DNA of 64,000 nucleotides, taken from positions 1 through 64,000 of the forward strand of contig NZ_JASZYK010000007.1 of the NCBI RefSeq assembly GCF_030317035.1, in the 5' to 3' direction. Of this stretch, positions 44,511 to 53,676 are shown in pieces (position 1 is the stretch's first letter; each line of letters starts with the position of its first letter). This DNA comes from Variovorax sp. J22G73 (GTDB lineage: Bacteria > Pseudomonadota > Gammaproteobacteria > Burkholderiales > Burkholderiaceae_C). The position numbers were made by a program, and so were the translations under genes. The notes under the pieces are model-generated. The model was not told the origin of the DNA. It worked only from the letters and a program-made list of their open reading frames with translations, and did no database searches.

Positions 44511-44944
44511 CCCGCGCACCCGTCGCGCTCGCTGCGCGCATCGCCTTGGACATGGCCTTCGCCCTGGCGTTTGCGCTCGCCCTGGCCTTCGGGTTCCCGC
44601 CCGCTGCCGTGGCGGCCAGGCCCCTTCCCTATGACCCCACCATCGTCACGCTGCAGGGCACGCTGCTTTCCGCCGACGGCATGACGCCCGATGGCGTGAA
44701 GCTCAAGTTTCCGGCGATACGGCTGGCCGAGCCCATCGCCGTTGCCGAAGACGCGCCGCGCGACTGGCCCGCCGAACAAGGCGTGGTGCTGCTGCACATG
44801 GCGCTGGACCCCGCGAACATGGCCGCGTTCAAGCGCCTGAAGGGCCAGCGGGTGCAGGTGCGGGGCAAGCTCTTTCATGCGGACAACGGCAACCACCAGA
44901 CGAACGTGCTGGTCTTTGCCGTGTCGATCGCACCCGCGAAGTAG
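44507..44944 (+). CDS. DUF4431 domain protein, exported
   Basis: 145 residues with an N-terminal hydrophobic signal segment (residues about 8-35, cleavage near AVA-AR). The mature part fits DUF4431: VTLQGTLLSADG, LAEPIAVAED, FKRLKGQRVQVRGKLFHADNGNHQTNVLVFAVS. An OB-like fold is likely. Translationally coupled to the regulator upstream, though no shared function is known. Confidence 0.75.
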   Translation: MTRAPVALAARIALDMAFALAFALALAFGFPPAAVAARPLPYDPTIVTLQGTLLSADGMTPDGVKLKFPAIRLAEPIAVAEDAPRDWPAEQGVVLLHMALDPANMAAFKRLKGQRVQVRGKLFHADNGNHQTNVLVFAVSIAPAK

Positions 44945-45053
44945 CCGCCCGGTCAGTGACCATGTAGCGGGCCTTGTAACGGGCCATGTAGCGCACCAGC
45001 ACGCATATCTCATGCGTGGACATCGCCACCCCGCCTGCCTACGATGCCCGGCG

Positions 45054-45662
45054 ATGAACACCGAGACACTCAAGGGCAAGCTCGCCTTCCTGCGCGAAGC
45101 GGAAAAACTCAAGGACGTGCTGCGCAGCGGCCACACCTCTTCAGGCCGCGCCGAGAGCACGGCCGAGCACAGCTGGCGGTTGTGCCTGATGGCGATGGCC
45201 TTCGCCGAAGAGCTGGCGCCGCTCGACCTGCTGAAGGTGCTCAAGCTGTGCGTGGTGCACGACCTGGGCGAGGCGATCAACGGTGACATTCCGGCCATCA
45301 GCCAGGCCGCGCACCCCGACAAGAGCGCGCGCGAGCGCCACGACCTGCTCACGCTGATGGCGCCGCTGCAGCCACGCGGCGAGCCATCGCTCGGCCTGCA
45401 CGGCGAGCTGCTCGCGCTGTGGGATGAGTACGACGCCGCCGCCACCCCCGAGGCCCAAGCGGTGAAGGCGCTCGACAAGCTGGAGACGATGCTGCAGCAC
45501 AACCAGGGCGCGAACCCCGCGGATTTCGACTACGCCTTCAACCTGGGCTACGGCCGCAAGCACACGGGGACCACACCGCTGTTCAGCGCGCTGCGCGAGC
45601 TGGTCGATGCGGACACGCGGCGGCGCATGGCGCCCCTGCACGGCCAGCAGGCCGGTCCATAG
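45054..45662 (+). CDS. HD-domain nucleotidase (YfbR/HDDC2-like)
   Basis: 202 residues. HD metal motif: H in TAEHSWRLCLMAMAF, then VVHDLGEAINGDIP, and a later Asp in KALDKLETMLQHNQ. Members such as YfbR are 5'-deoxynucleotidases. Length and motif spacing agree. Substrate not determined from sequence. Confidence 0.87.
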   Translation: MNTETLKGKLAFLREAEKLKDVLRSGHTSSGRAESTAEHSWRLCLMAMAFAEELAPLDLLKVLKLCVVHDLGEAINGDIPAISQAAHPDKSARERHDLLTLMAPLQPRGEPSLGLHGELLALWDEYDAAATPEAQAVKALDKLETMLQHNQGANPADFDYAFNLGYGRKHTGTTPLFSALRELVDADTRRRMAPLHGQQAGP

Positions 45663-45674
45663 CCGGTCGGCAAC

Positions 45675-46001
45675 TCAGTCGCAGAACGCCGCAAGCCCCA
45701 TGCCCCGGTCCGCGGCGCGCGAGAGCATGTCGTGCATGGCCTTGAAGGCGGCGGCCTGCCCGCGGTGGCTGGCCAGCGTGTCGGCCTTGGCGATGAACAT
45801 CTCCAGCATCCTCACGACCTGCGCGGGGCTCAGCAGCGAGTCGTCGAAGTAGCGCAGGTTCAAGCCCGCTTGGCTGCATGCATCGAACAGCGCGGCCAGC
45901 GAGCCGTGCGCGTCGAAGTCGATGGCGCCCGCGCGCTCCAGGCCGCGCGGGTCCTTGGGCATGTGCGTGCGCGAGGGGTCGATGAAGTAGATGTCGAGCA
46001 T
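45675..46001 (-). CDS. Hypothetical protein at the end of the T6SS island
   Basis: Not recognised. 108 residues beginning MLDIYFIDPSRTHMPKDP, with a helical remainder (LAALFDACSQAGLNLRYFDDSLLSPAQVVRMLEMFIAKAD). It lies 153 nt downstream of the double-domain immunity-like gene on the same strand, so it may be a further immunity protein. An upstream in-frame ATG at 46121 lacks a ribosome-binding site. Confidence 0.6.
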   Translation of the reverse strand: MLDIYFIDPSRTHMPKDPRGLERAGAIDFDAHGSLAALFDACSQAGLNLRYFDDSLLSPAQVVRMLEMFIAKADTLASHRGQAAAFKAMHDMLSRAADRGMGLAAFCD

Positions 46002-46154
46002 GGCGCGCCGCCGCTCAGCAGCATGTTCGAGGGGAATGGGGGCCGGGTCCAGCGGCTGCCATCGCAATGCCACCCGCAGCCCCGGCCCGCGACTGCGTAC
46101 AGGTCGATGGCACTGGGGCATGCATAAAAAATCAGCGCTCGCGCTGCGCCCGGG

Positions 46155-47162
46155 CTACTCGTAGCAACCGCGTGCCAGCAGCGTGACGCGGTAGATGCGG
46201 TCTTCAAGAAAGCTGTGCAGCACATGCACGTCGCACAGGTCGGTGCGCCACAACTGGTAGCCGTCGTCCTCGTCCAACACCTGCCTGACCAGTTGCCCCG
46301 CAGCCTTCGCGGTTGCCACGTCGAGGGGGTCGCTCATCTGCAGGCCCCAAGGCAAGGGGCCCGCATAGCCGCTGCTCTGAAAATCCAGGTCGGCTCTGTA
46401 GCGCACGCCGCTCAGGCAGGGTTGGCGGGTGCGCGGTGCTTCGGGTATGAAGTCCGCCATGTCGGCACCGGGCTTGAAATAGAGCTCCATGCCGAGCTGC
46501 TCGGAGTAGTCGGCCTCGCCGTACTCGGCAATCTCGCGCGCTTTCTTGCCGAGCGAAAAGATGTCGAACCGCGCATCGCCTCGCAGCTCGTCGAGCGGCC
46601 GGCCGAAGTGTTCTGCGAACTGCTCTGGCGATGGCACCGCGCTTGCCAGCACCGGCGTCACGCGGGGCGGAGTCAATGTCACCAGCTTGAGCCGGCCGGT
46701 GCCCTGCTCAAAGCTCGCGTCCACTTCGGCATCCGCCAGAGGCCATCGCGCCTTCGAGACCTTCAAGCCCACGCGCCACATTTCCGCGGGCGAGCCCAGT
46801 CGCTGCAACACATCGCCCACCATCTCGTCCGCTCGGAACGACAGAGGCAAGGCGCCCGCGTACGGGGACCATTGCGCATTGAAATGCAGCATCAGCGTGA
46901 CCCGGCTGAGTATCAAACTGCCCTGGCTGCGAGGCGGGCCGTATCGCGCCTCGTAGTGATCGGCATCGGTGAAGAACAAGTAGATGCCCAACCCCGGATT
47001 CACGAGCGAAAGGCGATGGTCGGCACGGGCCTTCTTCAACGCCTCCTGGTCCAGCCATTCGAGTTGCTCCCAGCCCTCGATCAGTGCTTGCACCGGCGCA
47101 CTCTCCCAGGCGTGCCCCAGCAGATGGTTGCTTGCCTGCAAGGCGTGAGCCTGGTTGTTCAT
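46155..47162 (-). CDS. Immunity-like protein with internal duplication
   Basis: 335 residues, no named family. The first half has GIYLFFTDADHYEARYG, WSPYAGALPLSFRADEMVGDVLQRLGSPAEMW and a strand-rich ending GRLKLVTLTPP. The second half repeats the layout: GMELYFKPGADMADF, YAGPLPWGLQMSDPLDVATA and IYRVTLLARG. The upstream 160-residue protein has the same layout once. So this looks like a fused pair of the same immunity-type domain. Cytoplasmic, no signal peptide. Proposed role: protection against the toxin encoded upstream. Confidence 0.7.
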   Translation of the reverse strand: MNNQAHALQASNHLLGHAWESAPVQALIEGWEQLEWLDQEALKKARADHRLSLVNPGLGIYLFFTDADHYEARYGPPRSQGSLILSRVTLMLHFNAQWSPYAGALPLSFRADEMVGDVLQRLGSPAEMWRVGLKVSKARWPLADAEVDASFEQGTGRLKLVTLTPPRVTPVLASAVPSPEQFAEHFGRPLDELRGDARFDIFSLGKKAREIAEYGEADYSEQLGMELYFKPGADMADFIPEAPRTRQPCLSGVRYRADLDFQSSGYAGPLPWGLQMSDPLDVATAKAAGQLVRQVLDEDDGYQLWRTDLCDVHVLHSFLEDRIYRVTLLARGCYE

Positions 47163-47187
47163 TTGCGACGCCGGGGCATGCACGCCT

Positions 47188-47670
47188 TCACTTGAACGGG
47201 AGGGTGATCGACACGATCTTCACCGCGCCGTCGTCCCTGTACCTGGCACGCATCTGAAAGCCGTCCTTGAGCCATTGGTCCCACTCGATGACATCGTCCT
47301 CTTCTTCGGTGCGCGCGGGCGTGCCGAACTCTCGAAGTGCGTCTTCGCGGGTCGCGACGGGGCCGGTGCTGAACGGAATCGGCCCGGTGTAGGGCGTGAA
47401 GGTCTTGCTGCCGGCGACATAGGCAAACACGGCCACCAGAATGGCTTCGCCGGCGTCCTTGGGTTCGGCATAGGTCCTGATGTAGTCCTCTCGCTCGTTG
47501 AAGGTCAAGGACAGGCCCTGCGCATGAAACTCCATGCCCTCCACACCTTGCGAGCGAAGCTTTTTCATGGAAAGAGAAGAGATGCTCCCGCCGGCGGACT
47601 TCATCAGTTCCGCGAGTCCGGCGTTCAGCTCGGAGCATCCAATGAAGGGCAACAGTTCGGTCAATGTCAT
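47188..47670 (-). CDS. Immunity-like protein of the T6SS toxin
   Basis: 160 residues starting MTLTELLPF, chosen because AGGAAA lies eight bases upstream; an ATG at 47694 overlaps the toxin's end. The pattern GLSLTFNEREDYI, FTPYTGPIPFSTGPVATREDALREFGTPART, and IVSITLPFK is shared with each half of the next protein. This arrangement (a short acidic protein directly after a toxin) is typical of cognate immunity proteins, similar to the DUF6392 style. Direct evidence is lacking. Confidence 0.72.
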   Translation of the reverse strand: MTLTELLPFIGCSELNAGLAELMKSAGGSISSLSMKKLRSQGVEGMEFHAQGLSLTFNEREDYIRTYAEPKDAGEAILVAVFAYVAGSKTFTPYTGPIPFSTGPVATREDALREFGTPARTEEEDDVIEWDQWLKDGFQMRARYRDDGAVKIVSITLPFK

Positions 47671-47686
47671 GGTGTGTTTCCTGTTT

Positions 47687-48904
47687 TCATTCATCGACGG
47701 ATTTCATGATTTTCTTCAACCATTTCTTCCATTCGCCGTGCGTCATTTTCGTGATCTCGTCGGCCGCTTTTTTGTAAGCCCCTTTGCAGCCGGGGTCGTA
47801 CTTGTCGATGGACTCGAGAATCTTGTCCGTGTTCTCCTTGGCCGCTCGCTGCAGGTCTTGCATGTCCCTGTCGGGGCGCTTGAGGCCGTCGATCTTCTGG
47901 TGCTGCCGACCACCGTAGGTTTCGCTGTGCTTCTGGTGGAGCTCGCCCGGGATCGCAATGGTCGGCGCATTTTCGACGATGGCCGCGATCTCAAGGGCAT
48001 TCAGGGCTTCGCCCTTGACCTCGCGAGCAGCCCTGAGCAGCGCCTCCTTGGAAGGCACATGATCCCAGTTCACGCCGGCGTTGTCGTGGTTGTTGCGGTC
48101 CTTGTAGGGGCCTTTCTGTCCGCACTTGGGCTTTGGCTTGGGCTTCTTCTTGACCTGGGTGTCCTTCTTCTTGGAGCCACCCGACTCGGCCTTTGAAGCG
48201 GCCTTCTTTTCCGCCGCTTCCTGCGCCGCTTCCTGCGCCGCTTTTTCGGCCGCGGCCTCCGCGGCTTCCTTCTCGAGCTTCTCTTTCGCAATGCGCTCCG
48301 CGAGCAGCTTCTCGGCCTGCTTGATCCCGGCGCGCTCGCCGCCTTTCAACGCCCCCTTGATCGCCACCTTGCCCGCCTTGGCGGCGATGCCGCCGCCGGG
48401 CACCAGGTTGGCCGCCGCCGACGCGCCGGAGATCGCGGCATTCGCGTAGTCGCCTTCGGCCGCGTAGATGGCCGCGTTGGCACCATCCGAAAAAATACCC
48501 ACCACCGGAATGACGCCGCCGATGTCGAGCACCGTGTGCGTGACCGAGCTGCCCCAGCTGCTCCACCAGCTCTCTTCCTTCGGCGTCTCGGGCTTCACCT
48601 CGGGGTTGGCCTGCTGCGCCTTGGCGGCGGTCGAAGGGGTTTCGCCGACCACGGTGCCCAGGGTGTTGCCGTTGGCGTTGGTGCCGGGCTTGCGTGGCTT
48701 GAGCTCGGGCAGCTCGAGCGTGGGCTTTTCTTGCCGCAGCGCCGCGTACTGCTCGTGCGACATGTTCCAGGTGTTCTGCGCCGGCCCCAGGTCGGACGGA
48801 AAGTACAGCAGCGACACCGAGTCGGCGTAGTTGTAGCCCACCAGCCGCCCGCCATTGCCGACCGACCTGCTGAACGCGGGAGCGATGTCCACCGTGACGG
48901 CCAT
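47687..48904 (-). CDS. Polymorphic toxin effector of the T6SS island
   Basis: 405 residues. N-terminal ~120 residues contain VGYNYADSVSLLYFPSDLGP. A pretoxin-type hydrophobic stretch follows at about 135-185 (GGVIPVVGIFSDGANAAIYAAEGDYANAAISGASAAA), then a coiled-coil Ala/Glu/Lys linker (about 200-255), then a ~145-residue C-terminal toxin with GVNWDHVPSKEAL and AIPGELHQKHSETYGG. The Asp-His and His-x2-His-Ser residues suggest a metal-dependent nuclease, but I cannot assign a family. It follows the PAAR-like protein by 5 nt and overlaps the first immunity start region. Confidence 0.75.
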   Translation of the reverse strand: MAVTVDIAPAFSRSVGNGGRLVGYNYADSVSLLYFPSDLGPAQNTWNMSHEQYAALRQEKPTLELPELKPRKPGTNANGNTLGTVVGETPSTAAKAQQANPEVKPETPKEESWWSSWGSSVTHTVLDIGGVIPVVGIFSDGANAAIYAAEGDYANAAISGASAAANLVPGGGIAAKAGKVAIKGALKGGERAGIKQAEKLLAERIAKEKLEKEAAEAAAEKAAQEAAQEAAEKKAASKAESGGSKKKDTQVKKKPKPKPKCGQKGPYKDRNNHDNAGVNWDHVPSKEALLRAAREVKGEALNALEIAAIVENAPTIAIPGELHQKHSETYGGRQHQKIDGLKRPDRDMQDLQRAAKENTDKILESIDKYDPGCKGAYKKAADEITKMTHGEWKKWLKKIMKSVDE

Positions 48905-48909
48905 GCGCG

Positions 48910-49266
48910 CTACTTTCCGTTCATCCAGAACAGGTCGTCGTGGCGCACGAGCAGCTTGCCCTCGGCGCGCACGGTGCGGCTGTGGTCCTTGGGGTAGCAC
49001 TTGCCCTGCACGGTGCCGCTCTTCACGCCCTTGGCGGCACCGGCCGCGTCGCCGATGGTGGTGGGCACCACGCTCATGTCGTAGACCACCACCGGGTGCC
49101 CGTTGGCGCGCACGCTGCTGGCCACCGCGGTGGTGCTCGCCAGCTGCGCGGTGACCGGATACGGCACAGGCGGAATGGCGCTCCCCATCGGGGTCTTGCA
49201 CACATCAGGCGCCAGGCTCACGACGCGCCAGCTGCCCTGCTTGCGGGCGGCGACGTTGGCGGTCAT
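48910..49266 (-). CDS. PAAR-like protein (DUF4150), T6SS spike tip
   Basis: 118 residues, DUF4150 type: SLAPDVCKTPMGSAIPPVPYPV near the start, TTIGDAAGAAKGVKSGTVQGKCYPKDHSRTVRAEGKLLVRHDDLFWMNGK to the end. Such proteins cap VgrG and carry the toxin. The ATG overlaps the stop of the DUF2169 gene (ATGA), and the toxin follows, so it links spike and effector. Confidence 0.88.
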   Translation of the reverse strand: MTANVAARKQGSWRVVSLAPDVCKTPMGSAIPPVPYPVTAQLASTTAVASSVRANGHPVVVYDMSVVPTTIGDAAGAAKGVKSGTVQGKCYPKDHSRTVRAEGKLLVRHDDLFWMNGK

Positions 49267-50609
49267 GCCACGGGCTCCATCGCGCCCGGTGCGGGGGCCG
49301 CGTGCGGCGCGGGGCGAACCAATGGCGCGGCGGGGTCGGTCTCGAAGCGCGCCTCGACGACCCGCACGGGCGCGTCCGACGGAATCCACACCCGGTGCAC
49401 CAGCGACAGCGTCATGGCCTGCGCATCGACGAGCAGCGTGTCGGTCACCATGGGCAGGGGCAGGAGCGCGCCGTTTTCCAGCCGCAGCAGCACCAGCGCG
49501 CGGTGCCCAGGCAGCGTGACGCGCAAGTGGCCGTCGGGCGTCGATGCCGGCTCGCTCAGGTTCCACAGCTCGATGCATGCATCGGGCGGCAGGTAGGGCA
49601 CCTGCTGGTCGGCGGGCGCGGCGTTCCAGTAGCCGAAGTCGAGGTCGTGCGGCGGCCAGGGGTGGCGCTGCGCGAGCCAGGCATCGTCGTAGGTGCCGGC
49701 CAGCGCCAGCCGCGGCGCCCAGGCCCGGCCCACCACGCCCAGGCCGGCCGGCGCGCGCCCGTAGCCCCTGGCGGTTTCTGCCATGGCCTGCGCGTCCAGG
49801 CCGGTGCCGGCATGTGTGGCGAGCAGGGGCTGGTGCATGCGCTCGTGCGCGAATTCGATGCGCGGCGCCGGCATGCGCTCGATGTCGGGCAGGCCGGCGT
49901 GGCGCGCCTGCTCGATGGCGCGCCGGTCCAGCCACCCCTGGCCGAGGGGGTTCGAAAAGCACACCTCGTTCAGCAGCGGCGGCGCGTCGTCGCGCGCACC
50001 GGGCTTGCGCAGCAAGGTACGGCCGCCAAACGCGTGCTCCCATCGCATGTCCAGGCTCAGCATGGGCTCGCTGGCGGTGCGCGCCCATTCGCGCCCGTTG
50101 CGCAGGTAGAAGAGCGACGGACCGCTCACGCGCAAGCGCTTGTCGAGCACGGCGCGCGGCGCGGCTTGCGCGCTGGCACGCTGGCGCTCGTCGTCCCACG
50201 CGGCTTGCTGCTGCGAGGTGAGCCGTGCGCCCGGGTGCAGGGGCCGGGGCGGCTCGGGGGCCCGCACCCACTGGCGGCCGGCCGTCACCTTCACGCGCAC
50301 TTCCCATTCGCTTGCCGCCACGCCGTGGGGCGCATGGGCGGTGGCATTCACGATCACGTCGCAGCGCGGCTTGCAGGGTGCGAGGTCGCTCTCTTCGCGC
50401 GGGCTCGACGCGCCCTCCTCGCCCCAGTAGGCGTCGGCCATTGCCAGCGGCACGGGGTCGTCGTCGTTCACTTCGGCCGCCCACCCGCCACGCGCACCCT
50501 GCATGAGCCGGTAGCCCACCTTCATCGCGACCACCCGGTACTCGCGGTCGCTGGGCGTGGCCGCGCGAAAGCACAGGGCGTCGAAGGGCGTGAGATTGCG
50601 GAACTCCAC
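49263..50609 (-). CDS. DUF2169 protein, T6SS adaptor/chaperone
   Basis: 448 residues matching DUF2169 (MEFRNLTPFDALCFRA, VAMKVGYRLMQGARGGW, SFHW-free beta-rich body with AFGG and YWNAAPADQQ). Proteins with this domain occur between VgrG and DUF4150/PAAR-toxin genes and are thought to load the effector. Length is typical for the longer members. It starts 22 nt after the end of vgrG. Confidence 0.85.
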   Translation of the reverse strand: MEFRNLTPFDALCFRAATPSDREYRVVAMKVGYRLMQGARGGWAAEVNDDDPVPLAMADAYWGEEGASSPREESDLAPCKPRCDVIVNATAHAPHGVAASEWEVRVKVTAGRQWVRAPEPPRPLHPGARLTSQQQAAWDDERQRASAQAAPRAVLDKRLRVSGPSLFYLRNGREWARTASEPMLSLDMRWEHAFGGRTLLRKPGARDDAPPLLNEVCFSNPLGQGWLDRRAIEQARHAGLPDIERMPAPRIEFAHERMHQPLLATHAGTGLDAQAMAETARGYGRAPAGLGVVGRAWAPRLALAGTYDDAWLAQRHPWPPHDLDFGYWNAAPADQQVPYLPPDACIELWNLSEPASTPDGHLRVTLPGHRALVLLRLENGALLPLPMVTDTLLVDAQAMTLSLVHRVWIPSDAPVRVVEARFETDPAAPLVRPAPHAAPAPGAMEPVA

Positions 50610-50631
50610 GGTGCGTGTTTTCTTCGTGGGG

Positions 50632-52892
50632 TCAGTTGAGGTCGATGTCCTTGCCGCTCACCTGCACAGGCCCGCTCGCGGAGAAATCGAACGAGGAGCC
50701 GTTGATGGTCACCACGCCCTGCGAGGTCATGACCAGCGAGCTCTTGCCACACACCAGCTCGATGCGCTCGCCGGCCTGCAGCGTCAGCGTCTTGCCTACA
50801 TCGACCCGCTTCGACAACCCCACTGCTCCGTCTGCATCAACGCCACCGTGGTGTTCATCGCCGCGCCCACCGACACCTGGTAGCCCAGCCCGATGGTCAG
50901 CGCCTTGGCCAGCCCGATGGTTTCGGCCTTGGCCAGCGCCACGGTTTCCATCTTCGCTCCGCCCACGGTCACGCTGCGGTGCTCGCCGATGTGGATGGTT
51001 TCGTTCAGCCCCACGGTCTCGGTGCGGTTCATGCCGATGCCGATGGTCTCGTTCAGGTCGACGCGCTCGGTGCGGTTCTTGTGCACCGTGATGCGCTCGT
51101 CGAGGTCCACGGTCTCGGTGCGGTTCTTGTGGATGGTGATGGTCTCGTTGCCGTCCACGGTCTCGGTGCGGTCGTTGTGCACCGTGATGGTTTCGTCGTG
51201 GTCCACGGTTTCGGTGCGGTCGTGCTTCACGTGCACGGTCTCGTCGTGGTCCACCGTCTTGCTGCGGTCGTGGCCCACCCAGTGGGTCTCGTCGTTCTCG
51301 ACCTCGATGTCCTGGTTGCGCTCGGCGTGCAGCCACAGCTGCTCGGCGCCCTTCTTGTCCTCGAAGCGCAGGGCGTTGGCGTTGGCGTCGCTCGCGCCTT
51401 CGCTGCTGCGCGTGAGCAGGCCGCTTTGCGTGGCGTTGGCCGGCAGCGCCCACGGCGGCATGTTGTCGGCGTTGTAGACGCGGCCGGTGACGATGGGGCG
51501 GTCGGGGTCGCCATGCTCGAAGTCGACGATCACCTCCTGCCCGATGCGGGGTATCTGGATGCCGCCGAAGTTGGTGCCGGCCCAGGGCGACGACACGCGC
51601 ACCCAGCAGGAGCTGTTCTCGTCCTTGCTGCAGTAGCGGTTCCAGTGAAAGCTGAGCTTCACGCGGCCGTACTCGTCGGTCCATATCTCGCGGCCCGCGG
51701 GCCCGGTGACGATGGCGGTCTGCGGGCCGGTGGTGCGCGGGCGCGGCACGGCGGGCGCGGCGCAGCGGATCACCTTGCTGCTGGGAATGACCTCGAAGTC
51801 GACCCGGCACTCGAAGGCCTGCTGCCCGCTGGCGTCGCCGATGTCCTGCACCCGCAGGTGCGCGTCGGTCACCAGGTACTCGCGGTTGGACTCGTTCTGC
51901 GGATGCCGCTCCAGCGTGAGCAGGCAGCCCGGCACCACGGCGCGCAGGTTGCCCGAGCCGCTGGCGCGCTCGCCCTGGCTGCCCTGCTCTTCCATACGCG
52001 TGCGCGCCAGCTGCTCGCCCTCGGACTCGACCCCGTAGTCGCCCGGCCATCCGTAGCGCTCCTGCGTGTTCTGCGCGGTCTTGCGCGGCATGGCGCTCAC
52101 CTGCTGCAGGCGCGCCTTGGGCCGCTTGAAGTCGAAGTCGTCGGTCACCCAGCGGCCGCTCTGCAGCGTTTCGCAGGCGTTGAAGCGGTCGCAGTGCTCT
52201 TCGCGCACGGTGTCTTCGGCGCCGTGGAAGGGCACCTTCTGGTACGCGGCGTTGGCGTAGGGCTGGTGCGCGGCCATGTCGTCGACGATCACCATCCGGT
52301 GGCTGCCGTCGGCGTGCGCGAAGAAGTAGTACAGGCCCCACTCGTGCAGCAGCCGCGCGATGAAGTCGTGGTCGCTCTCGCCGTACTGCACCTGGAACTC
52401 GCGCGTCGGGTAGCTGCGCGAGGCCTTGATCTCGTGCGCGAAGTCGTAGTCGCCCAGCACCTCGGCCACGATGTCGAGCACGCTCTTGTTCTGGAAGATG
52501 CGGTAGTCGCTCGTGCGCGTGGCCAGCGTGAGCCAGGGCTCGATGACGGCCTCGTACAGCGCGCGCCGGCCCTCCAGCCGCAGGAAGCGCACGCGCGTGA
52601 CCAGGCCCGAGATGTGGCGCTTCTCTTCCCCCGCGCCGGGGCGCCCGTCGAGCACCAGGTGCACGGTGAACGCCTGGCCCACCAGCTGCTTGATGTCGAC
52701 ATTGGCCGCCTGCCGCTCGTTGAAGCCGGCCTGGTCGGGCGTGCCCAGGGTGACGGTGTAGCGAAACAGGCTGCCCAGGCCTTCGTCGCCCTCGATGGCG
52801 ATGGGCTCCAGCGCCGGTTGGCCGCCCAAGGTCGGCATCGCGGCCGACGACGCGGTCAGGACGCGAACGGACTGCGCGGCGCCTGGTGGCAT
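50632..52892 (-). pseudogene. vgrG: VgrG (TssI) spike gene interrupted by a frameshift near its 3' end
   Basis: Spike protein of type VI secretion. The main frame from ATG 52892 encodes the gp27-like head (SLFRYTVTLGTPDQAGFNERQ), the gp5-like OB region (SFHWNRYCSKDENSSCWVRVSSPWAG, PRIGQEVIVDFEHGDPDRPIVTGRVYN) and a beta-spike of about seven 15-residue HNRTETVDLDETI repeats. This frame then ends early at TAG 50796 after MQTEQWGCRSGSM. The other frame continues with VGLSKRVDVGKTLTLQAGERIELVCG to 50632. Restoring one G in CAGTGGGG near 50825 would give EQVGLSKR. So one base is missing: a real mutation, or a sequencing error in a G-run. The truncated product would lose ~60 residues of the needle tip. 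Confidence 0.88.
51000..51300 (-). repeat. Beta-helix coding repeats in vgrG
   Basis: About seven tandem 45-nt units, coding NRTETVDLDETITVHK-like 15-residue repeats. They explain the apparent DNA repeats here. Such repeats are slippage-prone, but the frameshift lies beyond them. Confidence 0.8.
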
Positions 52893-53193
52893 GACACTCT
52901 CCCTGGTATTCGAATCGACTTGCGAATGGCACAGGCGCGCGCAGCAAGCGACGCCTGCGGCGTTGCCATGCAAAGTGCCTGTGCGGTTGCGTGAATGCGC
53001 GGCTGGGAGGCGCGCGCGTGTGTGTTTGCGCGCTCCCCGTTGTTGTCGTTCTTGCCGCGCTGCGCGCGCCTTCCCTCTTCTGCCGTTCCCTGTGGCCTCT
53101 TTGGCCTCTTTGGCCTCTTGGGCCCTTTGGCCTCTTCGGCTCCTTTGGCCCTGCGCGTCCTCTTGCGCGTGCAAGAGGACCGCCGCAGCGGGG
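52893..53193. other. hcp-vgrG gap with short tandem repeats and a hairpin
   Basis: 301 bases without a gene. At 53093-53150 there are about six imperfect 9-nt repeats of the type TGGCCTCTT. At 53157-53180 a perfect 10-bp stem with a 4-nt loop (GTCCTCTTGC and its complement) lies 13 nt after the hcp stop, without a T-run. This may be an RNA hairpin that stabilises the hcp message or lowers read-through to vgrG. Confidence 0.6.
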
Positions 53194-53676
53194 TCAGGCT
53201 TCCTTGTTTTCCTTCAGGTTCCAGCCCAGCACCGTCTCGGCGCCCTTGCCGCCCTTGTCGGTCTGTTCCCAGTACTGCTGCTTCACCTTCGCGGCCTGGA
53301 AGGCGTACTGCACGAACACCGCGTCGGAGCCCTGCTCGGCGGTGTACTGCACCGAAGTGACCAGCACTTCTTCGAGGGTGACGCGGGTGTATTCGATCTG
53401 CGAGCCGCCGGCCTTGCACACCGACACCTCGACCTTGGCCAGGTGCTTGCCGCTGGCGCAGTTCTTCAGCACGGAAGGCGCGGCCTTGTCGATGCGCGCG
53501 AGCACTTGCAGGTCGTTGAAGCTGGCCTTGCCCACGCCGCCTCCGCCGCCGCTCACCATGTTGCCGGGTTGGGTCGCGCCCCAGGCGAAGGACTTGATGT
53601 CGCTCCACTCCTTGTGGTTCGCGTCCTTCGATTCGCCGCCTGCGCCTTCGACGCGCATGAACATGTCTACTGCCAT
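53194..53676 (-). CDS. hcp: Hcp, T6SS tube protein
   Basis: 160 residues of the Hcp1 family: MAVDMFMRVEGAGGESKDANHKEWSDIKSFAWGA, VTLEEVLVTSVQYTAEQGSDAVFVQYAFQAAKVKQQYWEQ. Hexameric rings form the inner tube and can carry effectors. It is the first gene of the minus-strand T6SS run. The other core T6SS genes (sheath, baseplate, membrane complex) are not in this window, so this is an auxiliary island. Confidence 0.95.
   Translation of the reverse strand: MAVDMFMRVEGAGGESKDANHKEWSDIKSFAWGATQPGNMVSGGGGGVGKASFNDLQVLARIDKAAPSVLKNCASGKHLAKVEVSVCKAGGSQIEYTRVTLEEVLVTSVQYTAEQGSDAVFVQYAFQAAKVKQQYWEQTDKGGKGAETVLGWNLKENKEA

Noticed and set aside
45054-45662. HD protein considered as part of the defence block
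   Set aside because: It resembles housekeeping YfbR-type nucleotidases and lies with core-like high-GC genes outside the accessory region.
51000-51300. Regular DNA repeats suggesting a CRISPR array
   Set aside because: They are in-frame codons of the VgrG beta-spike; no spacers of uniform length and no cas genes.
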